64,000 nt of DNA from Moringa oleifera (lineage: Eukaryota > Streptophyta > Magnoliopsida > Brassicales > Moringaceae): the NCBI GenBank assembly GCA_021397835.1, contig JAJFZO010000034.1, positions 6,043,001-6,107,000 on the forward strand. Reading direction: 5' to 3'. A model generated the notes under the pieces. The model had not been told where the DNA came from and ran no database searches. It saw only the letters and a program-made list of their open reading frames with translations. The stretch's first letter is position 1. Each line of letters starts with the position of its first letter. Made by a program: the position numbers and the translations under genes. Below, in pieces: positions 48,432 through 61,200 of the stretch.

Positions 48432-51012
48432 TAATGTGTTATACTATTACACTCTTTTAGGATTAAGAATTTCAATCGAATATTAAAGCTTTTTAATATC
48501 CTTTAATAGAACTTGAAGGAAATGAGGTACAAGTTGAAGGGATAATCAAGCTCCCTATCATAATATGAGATGGAAAAAAACAATGCAACATTTGTTACAA
48601 CTTTTCTAGTGGTTAAGGTCCCAAGTGCTTATAATGTTGTCATAAGCACTTAAACCCTTAACTCCTTGTGTGTCATTACATCAACATATCATCTAATCAT
48701 AAAAGCCCCCCAACTTTTATAAGATCAAGACAACCAAAAGGTGATTAACAAAAAACAAGACAGTGTTATGTCATTTTTCTGGAAGGCAGAGCCAAACTCA
48801 CTTATCAAATTAATGTGGATCTATGAGATAAAAAGCAACTATTACAAAATCAACTAATTAAGCAATTTCAAGAGATTTTTTTCAACCAATAAATTCTTTC
48901 CTATTATTTGAAATTATTTTAGCCTTGATAATTTTTTTTTCTATAACATAATAAACGAGCTATGCTTTGAAAACATAAAACTTTTAAAAATATATAGCAC
49001 TTTTCAAGCACATGACGGCCTTTGACCCAAAACAAAATTATTGACTTCAAAAGCTATTTAACCAGGTACCTAAAAGTCTTGAGTTAAGACATGATTGGTA
49101 AACACCTAATTCCTAATATCACGATTACAACTTTGAGACCTCTATTTCTCAAAAACAAAAAGTAATAGTTACAAAAACTTACAAAATTTCAAGTGCCCAA
49201 GGGTTTTCACTTAGAAAAGTTCAATGAAAGCTACCCAAGGGTCCCAATATGAACAAAATGTAAACTTAGGTACTTAAGAATCCTGAATGAGTAAATGACT
49301 TTTTAAGAACTTTGGCATTAGTAAACATTCAAAACACACCAATGATTTAAGATAATGAGACTTCAATAGCTCAAAATAGTTATATCAACTTATATAAAAA
49401 GGAGAAAAGATAATGAGATACTACACAACTTTATCACAAATTGATGTACCTATCTCGAGAACCATTAATGTAAAGTGGCTACAAAAGAAGACATAATGGT
49501 CGTGCTTTTATAAAACAACCAAATAGCAACTAAGAAGTATTAAAACTACTAAGAAAGCACAACAGTAGCTTCTTAATATGAGAACTACCATAAAAATACA
49601 ACAACCATATTTTGACATAAATATATCAAGAGTTGATACAAAGTCACGTAAGCAACTCATCAGTTAACCTAACAGAAAATAGGGATAACTTTACTCTTCT
49701 TAATTAAAGATTCACATGCAATCTCTCTAAATAAAATAAGTCAAGTAGAATTATGAAGTAAAAAAATATCATAATAGTTACGAAACTCAGAGCTCAATCT
49801 ATAACAGTCATTTAAAACCTTGCTGATATCCCAAATATCACTAGCTTAGCACCTAAAACATGCTTAGCATTTATAAAAATAGAAAAATAGTAGAAGCACC
49901 TTGGAGCTTTCACTTTTCTCTCTCATTGTAATAACTTTAGGATGTAATAATCATTCTTAATGACATGCACTCAATAAACTTAAGAATTTACTAGAAAAAG
50001 AGGAGCTTTCTTACCATAGAGCGTCATTCCTCATCTATAAATACAAAATAAGCTCAAATCAAAAGTTAAAGCTCATTCAGTTTGTATCAATACACTACCA
50101 AGCCCAATTCTAACTTAAAGTATCATATCGATCATAAAGAATACTTGGTGCTTGCCCTTCCTCTCTCGCCTTCATACCTAAAAATTGCTTGGCATTCTCT
50201 TGAAGCCCTGACTTATCCACTTATTCACTTCAATTCAATTTATTCACCACTTTTTAGTAGTAATATATTAATATATATATATATATATATTCACACATAA
50301 AATTAATAATTTGGTAAAATGAATAATAATTTAAAATAAAAACAAGTTATTAAATATGGAAAAAATGAAAAAGATACTTTTATTATAAAAAATAAAAAAC
50401 TTAAATTAAGATCGATAAACAATAATTTGATTGAATACAAAAACATTACATTTATCTTATGAAAAGATTCTTTTAAAAGTTATTATTACTTTGGACAAAA
50501 CTTTCCAAAACAATGTCAAAGATATTCTTTTTTAAACTTAACGGTTAACCGATATTTTCATAGGCCACGGAAAAGCAACAATCCATTTAGGTAAAGAAGT
50601 ATGAACCTATGTTTCATAAAATTATTTTATTTATAACTTTGTTAGTTTGATATTTTTTAACTTTCTTATATATTTAATAATAAATTCTTAAAATATAAAA
50701 AGATATAAAGTTCTGCAACATTTAGTTTAGAAAGTCAAGATATTTTTATGGCAGCTTGTGCTTCATTGCTTTGTATTTTTTTACATATAATATAATATCA
50801 TCAAATTAGTTATTTTAAGTTGATTTCATATTATTTATTATTTGAAAAAATTATATATATATATATATACACACACATTGGCATACTTGATACTCCCATG
50901 ATAAATATGTCACCATGTTAATAATATATATGTTTACGCCCACATGAAATAGATAGATAATAGCTATGTAACAAAGGCTTATAAAATAGACACTACCACA
51001 TAAGTTTGCATA
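48432..51012 (+). repeat. Long direct repeat, right copy (putative LTR)
   Basis: About 2.58 kb matching 43,700-46,378. Paired landmarks are TTTCAATCGAATATTAAAGC near 48,470, AAACCCTTAACTCCTTG near 48,651, the TATA box TATAAATA at 50,036-50,043, and CTTAAAGTATCATATCGATC, then ACTTGGTGCTTGCCC, near 50,115-50,157. It ends around ATAAAATAGACACTACCACA near 50,980. Divergence between the copies is high, so the insertion or duplication is old. Confidence 0.6.
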
Positions 51013-51820
51013 TGTTTCAATGATGTTTCATTTTCATAAAATGTGCTTACGTCTTACACATTATCACGTTGTGTTTTATTACTAAAAAGTTTATTAATTT
51101 GTTATAATTTTATAAAAAATTGTATCATAAAAATATAAATAAATAAATCCAAAAAAATCAATATCTAGAAGTTGAAATTTCCAGATATTAAATGCATATA
51201 TCTGTTAATTTCTATGCCCTGGCAATAACCAATTTTTAGTCAATTAGTAAATGGATATTAATATCAATATTTAATATACCCTTTTTGTTTTTTTATAATT
51301 TAAGAAAAAAGCGACAAAATAAAAAAACGCGTCCCAACATGTACCACCGAGCATGCAAAGCGGGGCGAAATGGAAGCTCACACCTCTGGTTAAATACGCC
51401 AATTTCTCACCAAAAGCCTCTCTTGTGGGTTCTAACACTCGCCCTGGCCCCACTCTCTCTCTCTCTCTTGAGCCCCTCTTTCTCTCTCTAAATCTGCAGT
51501 TTCTTTCTCAAAACCAAAAGCCAAAAGTGAAATACAGAGGGAGACTCGCTTGTTTTTCTTTTTTCTTTTTTTTTGTTGCTCTCTCCTCTCTTTTTCTTCG
51601 TTTTCTCTCACCTTGAGAGAGGAGAGAACTCTCAGAGATACGAAAAAGCCACCATTATAGAAAACCATATCAAACCAACGCACACTTACGTAACACAAAT
51701 TCACAAAGGAACTCACCTTTTCTTCCATATAAACCCCAAAACTAAAGCAACGTCATACCAAGAAAGAAGGAAAAAAAAAAAGAGGGTTGGCTAGGGATAC
51801 TTTTGAGGACATCGAGGAGA
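51013..51820 (+). promoter_or_regulatory. Promoter and 5' leader region of the MYB gene
   Basis: The AT-rich part to about 51,300 is followed by a pyrimidine-rich tract with a (CT)n microsatellite (about 51,450-51,490) and long TTTCTTTTTTCTTTT stretches, typical of a plant 5' UTR. A TATA-like CATATAAAC lies at about 51,727, only about 95 bases before the start codon, so the true start site could be there or further upstream. Confidence 0.4.
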
Positions 51821-54521
51821 ATGAACACCGGCGGAGGATCAGGGGTGAGCGAGAGCAGCATGGGAAGGGAAGAGCAGGGACGAAGCGGTGGGGGGCTGAA
51901 GAAAGGCCCATGGACAGCTGCGGAGGACGCGATCTTGACAGAATACGTTGTGAACCACGGAGAAGGAAACTGGAATGCTGTGCAGAAGAATTCAGGGTTG
52001 ATGAGGTGCGGGAAAAGCTGCAGGCTCAGATGGGCTAACCATTTGAGGCCTAATCTCAAGAAAGGCGCCTTCACCCCTGACGAGGAGAGAATCATTATCG
52101 AACTCCACGCTAGGCTCGGCAACAAATGGGCTCGCATGGCCGCTCAGGTATATATCCGTTTGCATGTCTCATATAATATATGATAAAAAGGGGAAATTCC
52201 TTAAAATGTTTTATTATTATTTTTCCCCGTTTTTCCCCTCTTTTTCTCTTCTTTGTTTAATTTTCTTCTGATCTCTAATTTCTTCTTCATGTTGCTGTTT
52301 CTTATGCACCCCTGATATTTTCATTAATTGAGTGATATCATTTCTGTTCAGATTATCTTTGTTCACACTCTTATGCGCGTTTTTTTTTCCCCCCCCCTCT
52401 TATTCTCTCTTTGACCCGTATGGCTATTCATATGATTCAAGGAGAGTCAGATTTCAAAGACTAGCTAGTTGATTGATTCTGGAAATTCTAGTAGTCAATG
52501 TTTTTTCTATAGTCTTCTCTACCTTTATTGTGTCTTAATTATGATTTGTCTGTTTGGTCCACCCCTTAAATAAATCTCTGTCATTTCCTTATTCTCTGTC
52601 TTCCTCTATGCAGTTGCCAGGCAGGACTGACAATGAAATCAAGAATTACTGGAATACGAGAATGAAGAGACGCCAGAGAGCAGGCTTGCCCATATACCCT
52701 CAAGAGGTCCAAGATATGGCCGCTGCATTTCAACTCCAGCAAGAGCAGCAACAGGAGCAACGGCAGCAGCAGCAGCAGCCGCCGCCGGCTCCGCAGCCTC
52801 AACAACACAAAAGGCCTGCCTCCTCCTCAGTCTCATCCCTCTTCTCATCGTCTCGCCTTCATAGGCGCGCTTACAATCCCTCTTTCTCGATCATTGATCC
52901 TACGAGCTTCTCTTCCTCTGCAAATCATCTGCAGAATCAGCTCACTCCTCTATACTCCAACACCAACAGTCAATTGAAGCTTTATTGTGATACCAACAAC
53001 ACCAATAAGGGTGGTCTCGCTCTTCCTTTATCACCTCTTTCTTCTTACAGATCACCTTCAACTCTGTACAACCAAACCGTCCCTGCCCATCAAATGTCCA
53101 TCCCGTTTGGTTCTGTGAATTTTGAAACCAATAATATGAGTTACAGTTCATTGCTTATGGGACCTCAAGCAGAATCTTTTACCTTTATTACTCCGGTGAA
53201 TGCTGAGCCCCCTTCATTCCAAACACCACCATATTCATCAACCGGGGCTTCTTCTAATACTAGTGCTGGTGCTTGCGTGATGGCATCCTCTAGCAATGCT
53301 AACAATGACTATGAAATTGACCCAAAAATGCCAAGGGACAATAGCGGTCTCTTGGATGTTCTTTTGCAGGAGTCTCACGCACTGTCTCGCGATGACAAAT
53401 CCAAGGAGATAAGCAACCAATTTGCAGTGGCGGGGAAAGGGAAAGGCATGATGCATGGAGAGGAAGAGGAGCATGAAGGCAACGAGCTCGTTGAGTCGGT
53501 GCTGAGCATTGGCGGCGAGGCTACTACTGAAACTCACTGTGATGACATCAGCTCCTCTCCATCATCTATTGGTGAGTCAAAAGACTTCTTTTGCGTAGAA
53601 GTGGATCTGCTCATCCAGAGTAGATATGATTATTTTCTTGAGCTTGATTTATTATCTTTCATTTTACATATTTCTTCTTTGTTTTCAAAAGAGCATCAAA
53701 TCATTTTGATTGACAAAAAGAAAAAATCCATTAAAAGAAAATCTATTTTGGGTTGTGATAAGAATTATAGGAGATTATGGCTTCCATGACATTTAAACCT
53801 TTGACGTAATTTTTGGGAAACTGTTGTGTACAATTTATGTTACCTTTGGTAAAACATGAAAATGATATCTTTTTATAGTACTGGTGTTTGACTTTTCATT
53901 CATATTGTAATTTCTTTCTAATATATAAATGGGCATGTGAATTAGTACTGACAATTACTCCTATATGACTTCTACTCTTCGCTGGGTGAAAGCTCTACTT
54001 CATTGGATACATGAATCATATATAGCATGTAAAGAAAACAGTGTTACATAAGTACCTTCAACTCTGTGACCAAGTAAACACATGCCCATAATGGCCTTCA
54101 TAATTATAATATGTATCCTGCCTTATGTTAGTCACGGAGGAGATCTTTCACATATTCAGTGGTCGTATTTTGTTTACACAAAAAGTGTTTGAATCTGACA
54201 TATGACGAAAAGAATTTGATTGTTACTTTGGTTGACACAGCAATAAAACCAAGTGAGGAGCCCATAGAGGACATCAACGCCATGGACGATGACTTGTCGA
54301 GCCTGCTCAGCAATTTCCCCTCCACAATGCCACTCCCTGAGTGGTACCTTGGAAGCCACAACCTGTCCAGCTGGTCATCTTCCGGTGTGACTGCCAGCAG
54401 CAACGTGCAGCCCGAGGCTCAGCAGAATATCCCAGGGACATCTGATGCATCCATGGCTACTCCGGAGTTAGACTGGGCCTTGGGTTCCTGCTACTGGAAC
54501 AACATGCCTGGCATTTGCTGA
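51821..54521 (+). CDS. MYB101: R2R3-MYB transcription factor, GAMYB subgroup (MYB101-like)
   Basis: Nuclear DNA-binding protein of subgroup 18. In Arabidopsis the MYB101 group acts in pollen-tube differentiation and gibberellin/ABA-linked programmes (family knowledge). Three exons (51821-52147, 52614-53571, 54241-54521) join in phase to 521 residues. R2 begins [20 protein letters not shown] and contains [21 protein letters not shown]3 contains [20 protein letters not shown], then [10 protein letters not shown] and [20 protein letters not shown], and is followed by the subgroup tag [10 protein letters not shown] Gln/Pro-rich stretch follows. Conserved C-terminal boxes are [46 protein letters not shown] and the terminal [13 protein letters not shown], all diagnostic of MYB101. 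A miR159-like site lies in exon 2. The start chosen is the first ATG in frame with R2. The gene appears intact. Confidence 0.95.
53203..53223 (+). promoter_or_regulatory. miR159 target site in the MYB101-like coding sequence
   Basis: CTGAGCCCCCTTCATTCCAAA pairs with miR159 at 17 of 21 positions, counted against the perfect complement. The core CCCTTCATTCCAA matches the known target in GAMYB genes, including the same mismatch near miRNA position 7. It codes for the AEPPSFQ part of the protein, where GAMYB relatives have LELPSFQ. The cleavage site would lie about 53,213-53,214. Confidence 0.8.
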
Positions 54522-55859
54522 CTTAAACAACTCCCTGGAAAATTCTGCAGAAATTACCCAGAACTTGAAAGACATGCTAGTTATAGACCTAGTGGTGTAC
54601 TCTTAAATATGAATGTTTTCTTTTATTTTAATCCTTCCATTTAGGTATAATTAACTTAGGTTTCTGTAGTGCTAGTCTTGTGTTGTAGCTTGAACTTCGT
54701 ATGGGTGTGGCTGATGCATGTAAACTCAAGAAGCCAAAGCCATAAAGGCTTGCGTGCTTATATGTTTTATGTACATGTACATCAAATATAGAACATAGTT
54801 CTTAATTTTAGCCATAATTAGCACAGGTGTAGTAGATCTTCTCTTACCTTTCACCACTTCCTGGGTTCCCAAATTAGTTCCATATCTGAGGCAAAATTCT
54901 CAAGAAAATAGTGACTTCAACTATAGAAAGGTTGAGGTCGCTTAAAACTGTACATTAAAGAACATCTGACCAATAAATCCAATTGACAAATTAAGAAGAA
55001 GATGACAAAGATGATGTTATCCTCCCCATATGGAACTTTATCCCGGAATCTCGCTAAAAATGGCGGTGCAAGCTTGCTAAGTTTGGAGGTGCCTTATTAA
55101 AGTACGAAAAAGAAAGCCAAAAACAAAAAAGAAAAAAGCAAGTGGTTGTAGGACATGTAGATTTCTCAGATTGGGCTTGGGAAAACCAGCATTCACGCGG
55201 ACCTTCTTTTCCTCAATGATCGCCCTGTTTCCTCCATAATGCTTCCAATATTAAATTGATTTATGTGAGAGAAAACACAGGAGCTGCTTGCATGATGGGC
55301 GACCATGGAAACATGTTTCTCTCTCTCTCTCTCTCTACACACCACATACCACACACGAAATCCCTTTGGATTATGTGCCACGCATATCAGCATGTTGCTT
55401 ATGTTTGACATCTTTAAGGCCAAAAGCATTATATCGGGGTGATGCCATTACTGTTGATGTGAGTTTCCTAACGTTTGCGTGTTAATGCTACTAATATATT
55501 CTCTATAAGTTTTTCTATCTATAAAACAAATGATTATGAGATTAATGTCAATACGAGATATGGTTCGAAGAAGAGAAAGATGTGATCTTAGTGTAAGATG
55601 CCTTAAAGATCCTACCTAAATTTACAACATTAACCACAAATAATTTATGCAAATTTGTTGGTCGCTATGATTTTTCAAGTAGATAAGTTCTTAATAGCAT
55701 AAGGCTTACCTTTTCTCATTGATCTAAGTAATCAACTGACTCTCAATGAGATAAGTGAATGGGTTTGGGTTAGTGACCATGGGATCAAAAGTTGGGTGAA
55801 GGTAATCTGCAAGAAAGAAAGAAAGTAGGTGTTGGGTGTTCGGTCGAAACACTAATATA
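54522..55859. other. MYB gene 3' flank and spacer
   Basis: Holds the presumptive 3' UTR of the MYB gene (to about 54,800) and moderately AT-rich spacer. A (TC)n microsatellite (about 55,317-55,336) followed by an ACACACC-type tract is the only clear repeat. No gene is supported. Confidence 0.4.
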
Positions 55860-56408
55860 AAGAAATTTTATTGAATATCATCAAGAATAAATGAACTCAG
55901 ATGGGTCAAAATTAACAGTGGGACTCGCGTAGAAATAAGATGCTTGTGCTAATTGGCTCATCTCCTAGCAAAACAATAAGAGAAACTGATTCTATGTTCG
56001 AGTAGCTTATCACAATCACTTATAAAATAGTCAGATTCGATGAAATCTGCAACGTTACACTTGACTGCATCCAACACTACCTTCGTGTCAAGGTTGAATA
56101 AGATAGTTGTATATCCCATTAGAGGAATTAATCCATTTAAGAGCTTCCAAAAGGTCAGCGGCTTTAGCCTCCTTCACTGACACCATCCCTATATGCACAC
56201 TAGCCTGCAGTCTGCATGCTACAAAATTACCAGTAGAATCATACATAATCCAAACGAGTTCAAAGCCGACAACATTGACGCATTTATATTGCACTTCCAA
56301 AAACCGTTTTGGGTGGCTTCTTCCAGCAACATTCCTCAACAAATGTTGAAACGCTCTGATATTTACCTCAGTATTAAATTTGATAGTACAAAAGTATAAT
56401 AAAGACAA
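55860..56408 (-). pseudogene. LINE-type RNase H domain remnant (RVT_3-like)
   Basis: The minus strand reads WIMYDSTGNFVACRLQASVH, then GMVSVKEAKAADLLEALKWI. After a stop it continues DTKVVLDAVKCN, ADFIESDYFISDCDKLLEHR and SYCFARR to about 55,960. The order, and the acidic catalytic candidates (the Asp of MYDSTG, the Glu of VKEAKA, the Asp of DTKVV), match the plant RNase H-like domain found at the C-terminus of many non-LTR retroelement proteins. Two stops and weak flanks show that it is a relic. No reverse transcriptase or endonuclease was found next to it. Confidence 0.7.
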
Positions 56409-57600
56409 TGCATATGTTTATGAGGCTTACCGTAACTCTTTTCTATAGTAGTTAAGGAACTTCTCATGAGCTAGGTGTGCTCCAAGTTTGCCAGGATGAT
56501 GTGAATATATTCTGTTGGATATTGTACTGCTTCGGTATTTATTGAATAGGTGTGATCAGTTATATGCAGTTGCACAGAAGCTTTTACTGATTTGACAAGT
56601 TGGGTTGTGCCCTTATCCTTGTGTTGGGTACTGGGTTGCGAGATAGGAGGCTTTGGATTTTTGCATTGGTAATAGGTTTTTTTTTTTTTTTGGAGTTTTT
56701 GATGCGTACAAAAGAGTATTTTTAAAAAATTAATTATATGATCAATTACAAGATGTAAGAAGATTAACTCAAGCTTAATGTGAATAAAGATTTGCTGCAA
56801 AATATTTATTTTTTAAAAATCATCAATAATATTGTTGTTTTTATTTTTTAGTACATGATTTTTTTTTAATTTTAAAATATTTATTTTTTGATTTTAAAAT
56901 ACTAACTTTTCAATTTTACGATATTTATTTTTTGATTTTATATTTCCTCTTAATTGTATTTAAATATGATACAAGTTTTATTAGAAACGATTTTGAGATG
57001 AAATAAAATATTTGTAAGGTTGCTTCTTCCTTTTTAGTTCTTTTAAAAACACGTGAACTTATTGAAAATTTTTATGACATTGGTATTTGACTTATCAATC
57101 AATCTTTTATAATTGATTGTCACATTTTTATTATACTAAAGCTTTTTTTTCAATATAAGTAATAGGCCTTCTATACAAATCTATTTCTGGGAATCTTGAA
57201 GACCTAACCAAAGTTCAAGACTTGGTTCATATTTTTCACATCATAAGTCCTTCACTCCTTTTATGTAATGAAATAATTTTTTTATTTTTTTATTTGAAAG
57301 GAGAAGAATTATGATGGGATATGTAATTTCATGTAATGGAAGTCTAACTTCCATTTACCAATAGTTCTTGTCTTTTATGCTTTAGAGTTGCCATGAGTAG
57401 TAGTTGGTCTCAGTCATGTGTTATAATTTACTTTGGTTTAGTGAAGGAGATATGGTGAATATTTATTAATGATTTTTGGACTTCTAAGTGCTCTTATTAG
57501 TAGTTTGTCACACGAAGGCAATTGTATCTTTTTTTTTGATTGAAATCTTCATGACTGTATTTTTTCTACCGTATTTATATCTGCTCAATGCTTCGTGAAA
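56409..57600. other. AT-rich spacer
   Basis: No supported coding sequence. The long minus-strand open stretch 56,471-56,800 has low-complexity composition and no recognised domain. Confidence 0.35.
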
Positions 57601-57619
57601 TAGGTTAGAAATCCTTTTT

Positions 57620-57860
57620 TAAGAATAACAAGATTGGAAGACCTCCTTAGAATAGCTCATCACCTAATGAAATAGATAGAACTAGAATACTTAGAATACC
57701 TCCCTAGAATGCTCGTTTAGCGGAACCTCTTTTGGCATAATTCTTTGGAATAGCTCTTTGGGATATCCATTTAACAAGAACACTCTTGAAATAGCTCCTT
57801 GAAATACCTCTCAAGAGATGGCACTAGGCAAAATTAATAGTGGAATACATGGAGTAGCCA
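57620..57860. repeat. Short degenerate tandem motif block
   Basis: A motif of the form TTxGGAATAGCTCxTTGAAATACCTC recurs about ten times with variable spacing (for example near 57,646, 57,706, 57,749 and 57,797). It lies just upstream of the pararetrovirus remnant and may belong to a separate retroelement's regulatory region. Confidence 0.4.
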
Positions 57861-58079
57861 CCTAATAGAGCAACTAGAATGATCATTGATAAGCAAAATT
57901 ACTGAAATATCATTGAAATATCCTCTATTACTAGACAAGTATTGCGAACTTTAAACATATCCATCCAACTATAGCCATAGTTGGTAGACTAACTATTGGT
58001 AGCACTTTCTTTTTCTAAAGTAAATGAGTTGTTCTCTTTTTTTTTTTTTTTTTTCTGGTTAAAACTGTTTTGAGGTAAC

Positions 58080-60170
58080 GTTAGATATCTACATAAAGTA
58101 TTGTAAAAGAAAATTCAAGAATTATTAGATAAAATGCTAATTAGGCCTAATAAATCCTCTTGGAGTTGTTCTGTCTTTTATACTTATAGGAATGCTAAAA
58201 TGGAGAGAGAAGCACCCACTCATCAATTATAAACCTCTTAATAAAGCTCTAAGATGAATTAGATTTCCTAAGCCTATTAGAAAAATGATCTTATTAACAG
58301 AGTTTATAATGCCTCCATATTCTCTAAATTTGATATGAAGTTAAAATAATGGCAAATACAAATAGTTAAGGAAGATAAATACAAAACTACATCTAATGTG
58401 CCGTTTGGTCATTATGAATGAAATGTAATGCCTTTTGTTCTTAAAAAGCTCCTTGCAAGTTTCAAAATATCAATTATGAATAAAATATTTAATCCATATA
58501 CCTCATTTACAATAGTGTATATAGATAATGCATTTTTATTTTTCAACTCAATAGATAAGCATTTTAAAGATTTGCAAAAAATTTCTTTAATATTATAAAG
58601 TAAAATGCGTTGGTAATATCAATGAAGAAAATAAAGTTTTTTCAAATGAAAGCAAGATTCTTAGGCCATGAGTCTACCAAAACATAATTACCCGTATAAC
58701 CAAAATAATAATATTTGTTGACAAATTTTTAAATGAAATAAAAGATAAAATACAATTTATAGAGATTTTTGGATGTCTTAATTGTGTCTTTAGATTTCAT
58801 TCCTTATTTAAGGCAAAAAGCCATTGTAAAAGATTAAGAAAAAAGCCCTCCAGCCTAAATGGAAGAAATTATTGAATTAATTAAAATATTAAAGAATAAA
58901 ATAAAACTCTATAATTTCTAAAAATACCTAACCTAGAGGCACTATTGATAATTCAATCAAATGTTATGCACATAGGATTTAGAGATATTCTCATTCAAAT
59001 AATACAATGACAAAAAACAAATAGTTAGATATTCCTCCAAAATATGGTCAAAATCCTTGAAAAATTACTCAATCATCAAAGAAGAAATTTTATTCATAAT
59101 ATTTGCATTACAAAATTTCAAGATGGCATGTATAATAAAAGTTTTCTCGTGAAAATCAATTGCAAAGCAAGAAAAGAAGTTTCATAAAAATTTATACAAA
59201 ATCTAGTTTTAAAACAAATTTTTGTCAATGGCAAGTAATTTTACTTGTGCTTGATTTTAGCATTGACTTTATTGAAAAACTATTTCATTCCAAAATTCTT
59301 AACTAAAGAATTTTTATAAGAGAAAATAAAGAAAATAAATTATGGGTACTCTTATCAAGCCCTCATGTTTCAAATCACCTTTCAAAAGCTTTGAGTCCTA
59401 TGCCTTAAGGACTCAAGGATCTAACTCATCTAGTGTATTAAAGGGAAAAGCAAAAAAAGGTATCCTTTCTTATTTGTTCCTGTATTCTAAATCTATATAT
59501 GCTACAGCTGTAGTCACCGATTCAACTTCAATAAGATTAGATGTCTTTCGCCTATTTAATGTACCTAGTTTCATTATTAACTAGACCTACAAGATCATTA
59601 ATAGTAACTTCTCTAATATCATCCTTTAAATAAGGTCTTCATCATCTAATCAAGAATCTCAGTATCTCCTTAAAGTTATCTCATGCCTATTAGTTATACA
59701 AATATACAAGAGACTAAAAATCCAATATAAGCATTCCCTGAGTACTTAAGAAAAACATTCCTCCTAAACTTATGTTGTATCACATACGATCCTAACAAAA
59801 TCCAACAATTTTATGAGTTTATTCTTGTTGATACAAAATCTATAGAAATTACTCACAATGTTAACAAGAATGATCCTTTAAAAATTGCATATTCGAAATG
59901 TAAAGTCAAAAAAATAATAACAAAAGAACAATGGCATCAAAATTTATTTACTAAACAATAATTTTCACAAAAATTTGTACCATAAATTTATAGTTATCAA
60001 GATTACAAAAAGATGTGGTAGAATGTTTTTTTTTTTTTAATAAAGGATTCTGATCAATCTTGATTTTTTCATTTTGATCAAAATCTTCATAAAATTTTTT
60101 GAAATGGGTTTTAGAATGGTGATTTTATAGGAGAAGTTTCCCAATATTTCATACGAAGGTTTAAAAAAGA
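58080..60170 (+). mobile_element. Endogenous caulimovirid (pararetrovirus) remnant
   Basis: Old integrated copy of a plant double-stranded DNA reverse-transcribing virus, broken throughout. From 58,080 to about 58,700, fragments of reverse transcriptase occur in order but in different frames. The catalytic box reads YIDN at 58,518-58,529, so the second Asp is lost. From about 58,700 to 59,300 the RNase H region is equally fragmented. From about 59,340 to 60,170 the C-terminal polyprotein region typical of petuvirus/florendovirus-like sequences appears, with an 80-residue open stretch at 59,342-59,584. No intact protein is possible. Genus assignment is tentative. Movement protein and coat protein regions were not recognised in this window. 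Confidence 0.75.
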
Positions 60171-61200
60171 TTTAATAAATTTTTAAAAAGAATTGATACT
60201 TAAAAAAAAAAAAAAGAAAGAAAAGGATTGATGTTGATGGCAATCTTTGTTGTGACATGGATAGTTTATTGGGAGGAGTACACATTATTTCACCTAACAT
60301 CTACCCCATGCAATATGACTTTAATTAGGCAAGTTAAAATTAAATGATGAAATTCTTTCTAAACTAAGCTAGCTAAACTAAAAACTATCAATAAGTGGTT
60401 TGAAGACAACCTAGGAAAGACAACTAAGAGAAGACAAACAAATAAAAAAATAAAAATTCAACAAGTAGAATTTGTCTTTTCAAATATCGGATTCAATATA
60501 ATTTATCTTCTACTTCATCTAAAAAAGATTATAAATGAAAGCCAAAACAAGCATATCCTAATTAAGGAATGACTCAGATGAAGACAATAACACGAAAAAA
60601 AGCACCTCGTTCTTAAAGATTAACTCATTTGGAGGGTCGCTAGCATAAAACCTATATAAGTTTTGACAAGATTCCAAGGACCACGAATGACAATTTAATA
60701 GAAAAGCACAAGACTAATATGAATTTTAACAAGAGCCCACGAAAGACCAAGAAGGACAATAATACAAAAGAAGACAATAATTATGATAAAAGTCAACTCA
60801 CTGCAATTGACAAAAGTAGCAATCATTTGTGAAGAAGATGCCTAACAAAAGCAAAAGAACGATTCTCACAGTAAGCCTACAATAATATACTCTATTTTTA
60901 ATTTCTATAAATAGTCTAGTATGTTGGAAATGAAGCAGAGTTCTCGATTTCCCTAAAATATTCTCTAGAAATCAATTTGTGTATGAGCAAATATTTTCTA
61001 TTTTATAAGTTAGAAAATGAATTTTACCAAGTCTTTTTTAATAAAATCAGTATAACTTTGCTTTCCATACTTGTTATTGCTTTCTTATCTATATTTGTTT
61101 ACTTGTTTATTTGTTTTGCTTATTTGGTATTTGTTTTAGTGAACGAAACATTAGAATTCTATTACTGAACTGAACGTAGTATAAATATAAGACTTAATAA
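60171..61200 (+). other. Possible pararetroviral intergenic/promoter region
   Basis: Sequence after the polyprotein remnant has a purine-rich, GAAGAxGxC-rich character and a TATA box (TATAAATA, 60,906-60,913) followed by a leader-like stretch, in the position where a caulimovirid intergenic promoter would lie. The 63-residue hydrophobic open stretch 60,977-61,168 has no recognised relative. The identification is based on position and composition only. Confidence 0.35.

Noticed and set aside
51271..51728. Several overlapping open frames before the MYB gene
   Set aside because: They lie in the CT-rich leader, on both strands, and show no domain.
52581..52848. Leu/Arg- and Ala-rich minus-strand frames in MYB exon 2
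   Set aside because: They are antisense readings of the Gln/Pro-rich low-complexity region of the MYB protein.
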